Source: Amycolatopsis sp. NBC_01488 (GTDB lineage Bacteria; Actinomycetota; Actinomycetes; Mycobacteriales; Pseudonocardiaceae). From it: a stretch of 64,000 nt of DNA. The position numbers and the translations under genes were made by a program. Positions within the stretch are counted from its first letter, which is position 1, and each line of letters begins with the position of its first letter. The DNA is taken from contig NZ_CP109434.1 in assembly GCF_036227105.1 (NCBI RefSeq), positions 7,102,501 through 7,166,500 on the forward strand. The letters are read 5' to 3'. A model generated the notes under the pieces. That model was given only the letters and a program-made list of their open reading frames with translations, searched no databases and was not told where the DNA came from. Positions 7,862-14,752 of the stretch are shown one piece after another.

Positions 7862-9091
7862 ATGGGTAAGGCACTGGAGGGCGTCCGCGTCCTCGACATG
7901 ACGCACGTGCAGTCCGGACCGTCGTCGACGCAGCTGCTGGCCTGGCTCGGCGCGGACGTGATCAAGCTCGAAACCCCCGGCCGGGGCGACATCACGCGCG
8001 GCCAGCTGCGCGACCTGCCCGGAGTGGACAGTCTCTACTTCACGATGCTCAACGCGAACAAGCGCAGCATCACGCTGAACATGAAGAGCGCCGAGGGCAA
8101 GGAAGTCTTCGAGAGGCTCGTGTCCGGAGTGGACATCCTGGTCGAGAACTTCGGCCCGGGCGTCGTCGACCGGTTCGGCTACCCGTGGGACAAACTCTCG
8201 GCGCTCAACCCGCGGCTGATCTACGCCTCGATCAAGGGGTTCGGCCCCGGCCGCTACGCCGATTTCAAGGCCTACGAAGTGATCGCGCAGGCCATGGGCG
8301 GCGCGATGAGCACCACCGGCTTCGAGGACGGACCCCCGACCGCGACCGGCGCGCAGATCGGCGACTCCGGCACCGGCATCCACCTGGTGGCCGCCATCCT
8401 CGCCGCGCTCTACCAGCGGACCTCCACCGGACGTGGCCAGCGCGTCCAGGTCGCCATGCAGGACGCCGTGCTCAACCTGTGCCGGGTCAAGCTGCGCGAC
8501 CAGCAGCGCCTGGCACACGGGCCGCTCGGCGAGTACCCGAACGACCACTTCGGCGACGAGGTCCCGCGCTCGGGCAACGCCTCCGGCGGCGGCCAGCCCG
8601 GCTGGGCGGTCAAGTGCGCGCCCGGCGGGCCGAACGACTACATCTACGTGATCGTCCAGCCACCCGGCTGGGCGCCACTCGCCCGCCTGATCGGCAAGGC
8701 GGAGCTGGCCGAGGACCCGGCGTGGGCCACCCCGGAGGTCCGGCTGTCCAAACTGGACAAGATGTTCGCCCTCGTCGAGGAGTGGACCGAGAAGCACACC
8801 AAGTGGGAAGTGCTGGAGAAGCTCAACGCCCACAACATCCCTTGTGGACCGATCCTGTCCACGAAGGAACTGATCGAGGACGACACCCTGGCCGAGCTCG
8901 GCTCGGTCGTCGAGGTTGCGCACCCGGAACGCGGCAGCTTCAAGACCGTCGGCTGCCCGCTCAAGCTGTCCGACTCGCCGGTCGAGATCGAACGGTCGCC
9001 GCTGCTGGGCGAGCACAACGACGAGGTGCTGGCCGAACTCGGCTACGGCGAGGCCGAGCTGGAGAAGTTCCGTGCGGCGGGGGTGATCTGA
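7862..9091 (+). CDS. frc: Formyl-CoA:oxalate CoA-transferase
   Basis: A 409-residue class III CoA-transferase moving CoA from formyl-CoA to oxalate, giving oxalyl-CoA for decarboxylation. It resembles the Oxalobacter enzyme along its whole length: HVQ-x-GP near the N-terminus, DSLYFTM, NKRSI, VENFGPG, and the catalytic aspartate Asp168 in IGDSG (equivalent to Asp169). The glycine-rich active-site loop GGGQPGW and the C-terminal PLLGEH-x-DEVL are present. GGAGG lies seven bases before the ATG, 14 bases after the decarboxylase stop, so the two are co-transcribed. This is the most secure marker of oxalate catabolism in the window. Confidence 0.95.
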   Translation: MGKALEGVRVLDMTHVQSGPSSTQLLAWLGADVIKLETPGRGDITRGQLRDLPGVDSLYFTMLNANKRSITLNMKSAEGKEVFERLVSGVDILVENFGPGVVDRFGYPWDKLSALNPRLIYASIKGFGPGRYADFKAYEVIAQAMGGAMSTTGFEDGPPTATGAQIGDSGTGIHLVAAILAALYQRTSTGRGQRVQVAMQDAVLNLCRVKLRDQQRLAHGPLGEYPNDHFGDEVPRSGNASGGGQPGWAVKCAPGGPNDYIYVIVQPPGWAPLARLIGKAELAEDPAWATPEVRLSKLDKMFALVEEWTEKHTKWEVLEKLNAHNIPCGPILSTKELIEDDTLAELGSVVEVAHPERGSFKTVGCPLKLSDSPVEIERSPLLGEHNDEVLAELGYGEAELEKFRAAGVI

Positions 9092-11218
9092 GTGGCGGAT
9101 CGTGCGGCGGTCGAGAAGATCCTCGACCAGGCGGCCGCCGAGGGGCGGTCTTCGCTGACCGCGCCCGAGGGGCGTGCGGTGTGCGAGGCATACGGTATCC
9201 CGACCCCGGCCGAGCGGCTGGCCACGACGGCCGGCGAGGCCGTGGCGCACGCCGGAGAGATCGGCCTGCCGGTGGTGCTCAAGATCGTTTCCCCGGACAT
9301 CCTGCACAAGACCGAAGCCGGCGGCGTGCTCGTCGGGCTGAAGGACGCCGAAGCGGTGAAGGCGGGCTTCGAGAAGATCGTCGAGAACGCGAAGGCGTAC
9401 AACGCCGACGCCCGGATCCTCGGCGTCCAGGTCCAGCAGATGCTCACCGAGGGCCAGGAGGTGATCATCGGCTCGGTCACCGACCCGACCTTCGGCAAGA
9501 TCGTCGCGTTCGGCCTCGGCGGAGTGCTGGTGGAGGTGCTCAAGGACGTCACCTTCCGGCTCGCGCCGACGAGCACCGAGGAAGCACTGTCGATGATCGA
9601 CGGTATCCAGGCGGCGGAAATCCTGCGGGGGGTCCGTGGTTCGGATCCTGTAGACCGTGACGCGCTCGCCGCCGTGATCACCAGCCTCGGCCAGCTCGTC
9701 GCCGACTTCCCGCAGCTGTCCGAAGTGGACCTCAACCCGGTGCTCGCGACCGCACGCGGGGCCACCGCGGTCGACGTCCGGATCCTGGTCGACCCGGACG
9801 CGGCGAAGGAACCCTTCCGGTTCACCCAGGAGGAGATCCTCGCCTCGATGAACCGGATCATGAAACCGGCGTCGATCGCGGTGATCGGCGCGTCGGCCGA
9901 AGCCGGCAAGATCGGCAACTCGGTGATGAAGAACCTGGTCAACGGCGGGTACGCGGGCGAGATCCACCCGATCAACCCCAAGGCCGCCGAGATCCTCGAC
10001 CGCAAGGCCTACGCGAGCATCACCGACGTCCCCGGCGACGTGGACGTCGCGGTCTTCGCCATCCCGGCGAAGTTCGTTCCCGCGGCCTTGGAAGAGGTCG
10101 GCAAGAAGGGCGCGGCCGGGGCGATCCTCATTCCGTCCGGCTTCGGCGAGACCGGCAACATCGAGCTGCAGGACGAGGTCGTCGCGATCGCGCGCAAGCA
10201 CGGCGTCCGCATCCTCGGGCCGAACATCTACGGCTACTACTACACGCCGGAGAACCTGTCCGCGACGTTCTGCACACCGTATGACGTCAAGGGCGGCGTG
10301 GCCCTCTCGTCGCAGAGCGGCGGCATCGGGATGGCGATCCTCGGCTTCAGCCGCTCGGCGAAGATGGGCGTGTCCTCGATCGTCGGCGTGGGGAACAAGG
10401 CCGACATCGACGAGGACGACCTGCTCACCTTCTTCGAGCAGGACGACAACACCCAGCTCGTCGCGATGCACCTCGAGGACCTCAAGGACGGTCGCTCGTT
10501 CGCCGAAACGGCTAAGCGGGTTTCGAAGCGCAAGCCGGTCGTCGTGCTCAAGGCCGGGCGGACGTCGCAGGGCGCCAAGGCGGCCAGCTCGCACACCGGC
10601 GCGCTGGCCGGCGACGACAAGGTGTACGACGACATCCTGCGCCAGAGCGGCGTGATCCGGGCGCCCGGGCTGAACGACATGCTCGAGTACGCCCGCGGCA
10701 TCCCGCTGCTGCCGACGCCGCAGGGCGAGAACGTCGTCATCATCACCGGTGCCGGCGGCTCGGGCGTGCTGCTCTCGGACGCCTGCGTCGACAACGGGCT
10801 GAGCCTGATGGAGATCCCGCCGGACCTCGACACGGCGTTCCGGAAGTTCATCCCGCCCTTCGGCGCGGCCGGCAACCCGGTCGACATCACCGGCGGCGAA
10901 CCGCCCTCGACCTACCGCAACACCATCGCGCTGGGCCTCGAGGACGACCGCATCCACGCCCTGATCCTGGGCTACTGGCACACCATCGTCACCCCGCCGA
11001 TGGTGTTCGCCGAACTGGTGTCCGAAGTGGTCGAAGAGTACCGCGCGAAGGGCATCCACAAGCCCGTCGTCGCGTCGCTCTCCGGCGACGTCGAAGTCGA
11101 AGAGGCGAGTGACTACCTCTACGACCACGGCGTCGTCGCCTACCCGTACACGACCGAGAAGCCCGTGGCGGTGCTCGGCGCGAAGTACCGCTGGGCGCGG
11201 GCCGCGGGCCTGCTCTGA
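9092..11218 (+). CDS. ADP-forming acyl-CoA synthetase (fused beta-alpha)
   Basis: A 708-residue ADP-forming acyl-CoA ligase in which the ATP-grasp (beta-like) part comes first (about 1-240) and the CoA-binding/alpha-like part follows (about 250-700, starting near IAVIGASAEAGKIG). The probable phosphorylated histidine is His501 in SSHTGALAG. The GTG start directly follows the stop of formyl-CoA transferase, so it belongs to the same operon. It may activate oxalate or formate to prime the CoA cycle, or recover ATP from formyl-CoA; neither can be decided from sequence. The coding sequence holds one partial match to the GntR site (GCATACGGTAT near 9187), probably chance. Confidence 0.85.
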   Translation: MADRAAVEKILDQAAAEGRSSLTAPEGRAVCEAYGIPTPAERLATTAGEAVAHAGEIGLPVVLKIVSPDILHKTEAGGVLVGLKDAEAVKAGFEKIVENAKAYNADARILGVQVQQMLTEGQEVIIGSVTDPTFGKIVAFGLGGVLVEVLKDVTFRLAPTSTEEALSMIDGIQAAEILRGVRGSDPVDRDALAAVITSLGQLVADFPQLSEVDLNPVLATARGATAVDVRILVDPDAAKEPFRFTQEEILASMNRIMKPASIAVIGASAEAGKIGNSVMKNLVNGGYAGEIHPINPKAAEILDRKAYASITDVPGDVDVAVFAIPAKFVPAALEEVGKKGAAGAILIPSGFGETGNIELQDEVVAIARKHGVRILGPNIYGYYYTPENLSATFCTPYDVKGGVALSSQSGGIGMAILGFSRSAKMGVSSIVGVGNKADIDEDDLLTFFEQDDNTQLVAMHLEDLKDGRSFAETAKRVSKRKPVVVLKAGRTSQGAKAASSHTGALAGDDKVYDDILRQSGVIRAPGLNDMLEYARGIPLLPTPQGENVVIITGAGGSGVLLSDACVDNGLSLMEIPPDLDTAFRKFIPPFGAAGNPVDITGGEPPSTYRNTIALGLEDDRIHALILGYWHTIVTPPMVFAELVSEVVEEYRAKGIHKPVVASLSGDVEVEEASDYLYDHGVVAYPYTTEKPVAVLGAKYRWARAAGLL

Positions 11219-11304
11219 GCGTCCTCCACAGGGGCTGGCCCATCCACGAGGAAAGGACGAAGATCCACCGCACGACGACGGCAACAGAGGGACACCAGTG
11301 CTTT

Positions 11305-11330
11305 CGGGGGTCCGGGTGGCGGAGCCCCCG
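11305..11330 (+). terminator. Possible stem-loop between the acyl-CoA synthetase and OxlT genes
   Basis: CGGGGGTCC (11305-11313) can pair with GGAGCCCCCG (11321-11330) with one bulged base around a seven-base loop. No run of T follows. It could weaken read-through from the oxc-frc operon into the transporter gene or simply be GC-rich coincidence. Confidence 0.3.
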
Positions 11331-11383
11331 GCCCGGGGCGAAGCACCGGATATCTGAGTCAACGGTGACGAAAGAGAACTCTT

Positions 11384-12760
11384 ATGACCGCAGCCACATA
11401 CCAGGAGATCACTGACGAGAACGGACGGGTGTACCGGGTAGGCGAGTCCCCGCAGGACCTCATGGGGCGCTCGCGCAGCTGGATGGTCTGGCTGCCCTGG
11501 ATCGCCATGATGGCGGTCAGCGTGTTCGAGTACGGCTGGGGCGCCGTCGAGGGCACGCTGGAGGAGAAGTACGGCTGGACGCTGTCGGACGCGTTCTGGC
11601 TGGCGAGCATCTGGGCGGTGTTCCAGGCCGGGGTGGCGTTCCCGGCGGGCCGGCTCAGAGAGCGCAACGTCGTCTCGGCCAAGACGGCGATGCTGGTCGG
11701 GGCCGTGTGCAGCGGCATCGGCTACTTCACGATCGCGCACAGCGGGAACCTGATGTTGGCGTTCATCGGGTACTCGGTCCTCGGCGGCACCGGCGCCGGG
11801 CTCGTGTACGCGACCTGCATCAACATGGTCGGCAAGTGGTACCCGGAGAAGCGCGGCGCGCGGACCGGGTTCGTGAACGGCGGCTTCGCCTACGGTTCGG
11901 TGCCGTTCATCTACCTGTTCAGCGCGTTCCTCGGGCACGAGAACGTGACCGGGGTACTGGACGGCATCGGCCTGTACATGCTGATCGTCGTCGGCGTGTG
12001 CGGGTTCCTGTTCAAGGACCCGCCGAAGAGCTGGTGGCCGAAGGAGGTCGACCCGATCTCCTGGGCGAAGGGCAAGACGGGCGTGAAGAGCCTGGCCAAG
12101 AACCCGCCGGCGGTCCGGCAGTTCACGCCGATGGAGGCCATCCGGACCGGCATGCTCCCGCTGATGTGGATGAGCCTGGTGATCATCGGCGGGGTCTCGC
12201 TGTTCGGCATCAACTTCCAGGTGCCGTTCGCCAAGGAGAGCCACTTCGGCGCGTTCGTCGCGGCCTCTTCGGCCGGTGTGCTGGCCATCGTGAACGGCAC
12301 CGGCCGCGCGGTCGTCGGCTGGGCGTCGGACAAGCTGGGGCGCAAGCAGACGCTCACGCTGGTGCTGGTGATCGCGGCCTTCGCCCAGTTCGGCGTGCTG
12401 TACGCCGGGAACACGCACAACCTGGTGCTGTTCATGGTGTTCGCGTTCCTGACCGGGTTCGGCGGCGGCGCCTTCTACCCGCTGTTCGCCGCGCTCGTGC
12501 CGGACTACTTCGGCGAGAACAACAACGCGTCGAACTACGGCCTGGTCTACAGCGCGAAACTGGTCGGCGGCGTCGGCGGCGGCGGGCTCGCCGCGGGCGT
12601 CGTCAGCGCGTGGGGCTACACCGGCGCGTACATCCTCGCCGGGTGCATCGCGCTCCTTTCGGCGGTGCTGACGCTGTTCCTGCGCCAGCCCGGCCGGACC
12701 CGCCACCAGCTCGCCGAAACCGAGCTGGTGGCGCGGCCTTCAGCCGCGGCCGGCGGCTGA
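11384..12760 (+). CDS. oxlT: MFS oxalate/formate antiporter (second paralog)
   Basis: A 458-residue, twelve-segment major facilitator carrier of the oxalate/formate antiporter type, expected in the cytoplasmic membrane. It shares the YRVGES N-terminal motif and overall layout with the protein at 9-1319. A 165-bp gap separates it from the acyl-CoA synthetase gene; AAGAGAA before the ATG is a modest ribosome binding site. Being just downstream of the oxc-frc-ligase genes, it is the likelier main oxalate carrier of the two. The gene ends at a strong bidirectional terminator shared with the convergent gntR gene. Confidence 0.88.
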   Translation: MTAATYQEITDENGRVYRVGESPQDLMGRSRSWMVWLPWIAMMAVSVFEYGWGAVEGTLEEKYGWTLSDAFWLASIWAVFQAGVAFPAGRLRERNVVSAKTAMLVGAVCSGIGYFTIAHSGNLMLAFIGYSVLGGTGAGLVYATCINMVGKWYPEKRGARTGFVNGGFAYGSVPFIYLFSAFLGHENVTGVLDGIGLYMLIVVGVCGFLFKDPPKSWWPKEVDPISWAKGKTGVKSLAKNPPAVRQFTPMEAIRTGMLPLMWMSLVIIGGVSLFGINFQVPFAKESHFGAFVAASSAGVLAIVNGTGRAVVGWASDKLGRKQTLTLVLVIAAFAQFGVLYAGNTHNLVLFMVFAFLTGFGGGAFYPLFAALVPDYFGENNNASNYGLVYSAKLVGGVGGGGLAAGVVSAWGYTGAYILAGCIALLSAVLTLFLRQPGRTRHQLAETELVARPSAAAGG

Positions 12761-12769
12761 TCCGGTGAC

Positions 12770-12804
12770 GCTCCCCGGTCCTGCCGAAATCAGGATCGGG
12801 GAGC
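12770..12804. terminator. Bidirectional terminator between oxlT and gntR
   Basis: GCTCCCCGGTCCTG (12770-12783) pairs with CAGGATCGGGGAGC (12791-12804) around the loop CCGAAAT; the single non-Watson-Crick position is a G:U. It lies ten bases after the oxlT stop and its right arm overlaps the last five codons of the convergent gntR gene, so it can serve both. Confidence 0.85.
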
Positions 12805-13527
12805 TTCCGGACGTTCGTGGTAGGCCTGGCGGGTCCGTTCGGTGTGCTTGGCCATGATCTTCTCCGCGGCGCCGGTGTCGCCGTCGGAGATCGCGTGGAT
12901 CAGCTCGTCGTGCTCGCTCCACGCGTCCCGCCCGCGGGGCTGGGCGATCGGCGTGTAGTACCAGCGGACCCGGCGGTCGACGAGCCCGATCAGCTCCGCG
13001 AGCACGGCGTTCCCCGACAGCTGGGTGATGAACGCGTGGAGGGCGGCGTTGGCCGCGACCAGGCCTTCGGTGTCTTCGGCGTGCAGTGCCTGGACTCCGG
13101 CCTGCTGCAGGTCCCACAGGCGCCGGACGTCCTCCGGGGTCGCGTTGCCGGCGGCGAGCTTCGCGGAGTGCGTCTCCAGCACGCTGCGGACGCTCAGCAG
13201 CTGGTCGGCCTCCTCGTCGGTCGGCAGGTGCACGAACGCGCCCTGGGCGGGGCGGAGGTCGACCCAGCCTTCGCTCTGCAGCCGCTGCAGGGCTTCGCGG
13301 ACGGGCTGCCGGCTGACGCCGAGGTACTCGGCGAGGTCGGCTTCGACCAGGTGCTGCCCGGGTTCGAGGGTGCGATTGATGATCAGCTCGGCGAGAGCCT
13401 CGTAGACGACCTGGCGCAGCGGGGCCGGCCGTTCGACGCGCTTGGCGGCGGTCGAGCTGAGCGAGCCCTTGGCCGTGCGGCGGCCGCTCGGGCCGCGGTC
13501 GGGGAGCGGGGAAGCGGGCTGGCTCAC
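12790..13527 (-). CDS. FCD-type GntR transcriptional regulator of the oxalate locus
   Basis: A 245-residue GntR regulator: an N-terminal winged helix (about 37-105, with VSRQPVREALQRL) and a C-terminal all-helical FCD effector domain (about 110-235). The first 35 residues are a disordered extension. It lies between the oxalate operon and the reductase/formate dehydrogenase operon. Sites with GTATGCAA occur just upstream of this gene, upstream of the reductase gene and in the sucC/oxc gap, so autoregulation plus control of both operons is likely. An oxalate-derived acid or CoA ester is the probable signal, by inference. Confidence 0.85.
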   Translation of the reverse strand: MSQPASPLPDRGPSGRRTAKGSLSSTAAKRVERPAPLRQVVYEALAELIINRTLEPGQHLVEADLAEYLGVSRQPVREALQRLQSEGWVDLRPAQGAFVHLPTDEEADQLLSVRSVLETHSAKLAAGNATPEDVRRLWDLQQAGVQALHAEDTEGLVAANAALHAFITQLSGNAVLAELIGLVDRRVRWYYTPIAQPRGRDAWSEHDELIHAISDGDTGAAEKIMAKHTERTRQAYHERPEAPRS

Positions 13528-13578
13528 GGGACACCTCGAAGGGGAGAGGAACGCGATGATCTGCGATCAGGATACAGG

Positions 13579-13595
13579 TTTTGGTATGCAAAATC
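13579..13595. promoter_or_regulatory. Predicted GntR operator upstream of gntR
   Basis: TTTTGGTATGCAAAATC is nearly palindromic and contains the same GTATGCAA core as the other two sites. It sits about 50 bp before the gntR start in the 216-bp divergent gap to the reductase gene (13528-13743). Autoregulation is the likely role. Confidence 0.55.
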
Positions 13596-13699
13596 CCAGC
13601 GACTCACCCGGTCGTGGCGGTTTGTACCGAGTTGGATCAAGTGCGCCCAGGCGAAGTGACCGCGTGGAGAAAGACTCTGGTCCCCAAAGTGGATCCAGG

Positions 13700-13714
13700 A
13701 TACTGTATGCAATC
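13700..13714. promoter_or_regulatory. Predicted GntR operator upstream of the reductase/formate dehydrogenase operon
   Basis: ATACTGTATGCAATC differs at one base from the site at 5981-5995. It lies 30 bp before the reductase start codon, where a repressor would block transcription of the downstream genes. Confidence 0.6.
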
Positions 13715-13743
13715 ACGTGCTGGACCGAAGTGGGAGGCACATC

Positions 13744-14739
13744 ATGAAGGTGGCTGTTCTCGGGGCCGGGGCGATCGGTGCCTACGTCGGGGCCGCGCTG
13801 CACCGCGGCGGGACCGAGGTGCACCTGATCGCCCGGCGGGCCCACCTCGCGGCGATGCGCGAGCACGGCGTCCGCGTGCTCAGCCCGCGCGGCGACTTCA
13901 CCGCGCACCCGCACGTCACGGACGACCCGGCCGAAGTCGGCCCCGTCGACTTCGTGTTCCTCGGGCTGAAAGCGAACTCCTACGCCGCGTGCGGACCGCT
14001 CCTCGCCCCGCTGCTCGGCCCGGACACCGCGGTCGTGGCCGCGCAGAACGGGATCCCGTGGTGGTACTTCCACGGCCTGGCCGGGCATCCGCTCGAAGGG
14101 CACCGCGTCGAGACCGTCGACCCGGGTGGCTCGGTCACCGCCGTGCTGGAGCTGCGGCGCGCGATCGGCTGCGTCGTCTACTGCTCCACGGTCATCGAGG
14201 AACCGGGCGTGATCCGGCACCTGGAAGGCACCCGGTTCTCCCTCGGCGAGCCGGACGGCGAGATCTCCGCCCGGTGCAAGGTGCTCAGCGCGGCGATGAT
14301 CGCCGGCGGCCTCAAGGCGCCGGTCGAACCGCGGCTGCGCGACGACATCTGGATCAAGCTGATGGGCAACGTCGCCTTCAACCCGCTCTCGGCGCTGACC
14401 CGGGCGACGATGGCCCAGATGTGCGAGCACGACGACACGCGCGCGCTGGTCGCCACGATGATGACCGAAACCCTGGCCATCGCCCGTGCGGCCGGCAGCG
14501 ACCCCGGCGTCTCGGTCGAGAAGCGCATCGACGGCGCCTGGCGCGTCGGCCACCACAAGACGTCGATGCTGCAGGACCTCGAAGCGGGCAAGCCCCTCGA
14601 GATCGACGCGATCATCGGCGCGGTCGTGGAGCTGGCCGGTCTCACCGGCGTGCCCGCGCCCGCGCTGCGGCACGTCCACGCCGCCATCTCGCTGCTCGAC
14701 CACACCAGCAACCCGCCCGTCCCCGTCGGGGCGCACTGA
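13744..14739 (+). CDS. PanE/ApbA-family reductase, candidate oxalyl-CoA reductase
   Basis: A 331-residue protein of the ketopantoate reductase family: N-terminal NADPH-binding Rossmann fold (GAGAIGAYVG near residues 7-16) and C-terminal helical domain with a conserved KLMGNVAFNPLSALT segment. The ATG at 13744 with GGGAGG upstream is preferred to an in-frame ATG at 13717. It leads the operon that encodes formate dehydrogenase and is preceded by a predicted GntR site. In Methylobacterium extorquens a PanE-like protein (PanE2) is reported to reduce oxalyl-CoA to glyoxylate, so that role fits well here, with gcl nearby. Ketopantoate reduction for CoA synthesis is the alternative. Confidence 0.8.
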   Translation: MKVAVLGAGAIGAYVGAALHRGGTEVHLIARRAHLAAMREHGVRVLSPRGDFTAHPHVTDDPAEVGPVDFVFLGLKANSYAACGPLLAPLLGPDTAVVAAQNGIPWWYFHGLAGHPLEGHRVETVDPGGSVTAVLELRRAIGCVVYCSTVIEEPGVIRHLEGTRFSLGEPDGEISARCKVLSAAMIAGGLKAPVEPRLRDDIWIKLMGNVAFNPLSALTRATMAQMCEHDDTRALVATMMTETLAIARAAGSDPGVSVEKRIDGAWRVGHHKTSMLQDLEAGKPLEIDAIIGAVVELAGLTGVPAPALRHVHAAISLLDHTSNPPVPVGAH

Positions 14740-14752
14740 ACCGGAGGTGCCC

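Noticed and set aside
9187..9197. GCATACGGTAT inside the acyl-CoA ligase gene as a fourth GntR site
   Set aside because: It lacks the GTATGCAA core and lies inside a coding region with no promoter to control.
7703..12706. A 1667-codon open frame on the minus strand across oxc, frc, the acyl-CoA ligase and oxlT
   Set aside because: Same cause: it runs opposite four well-supported genes and has no recognisable domain.
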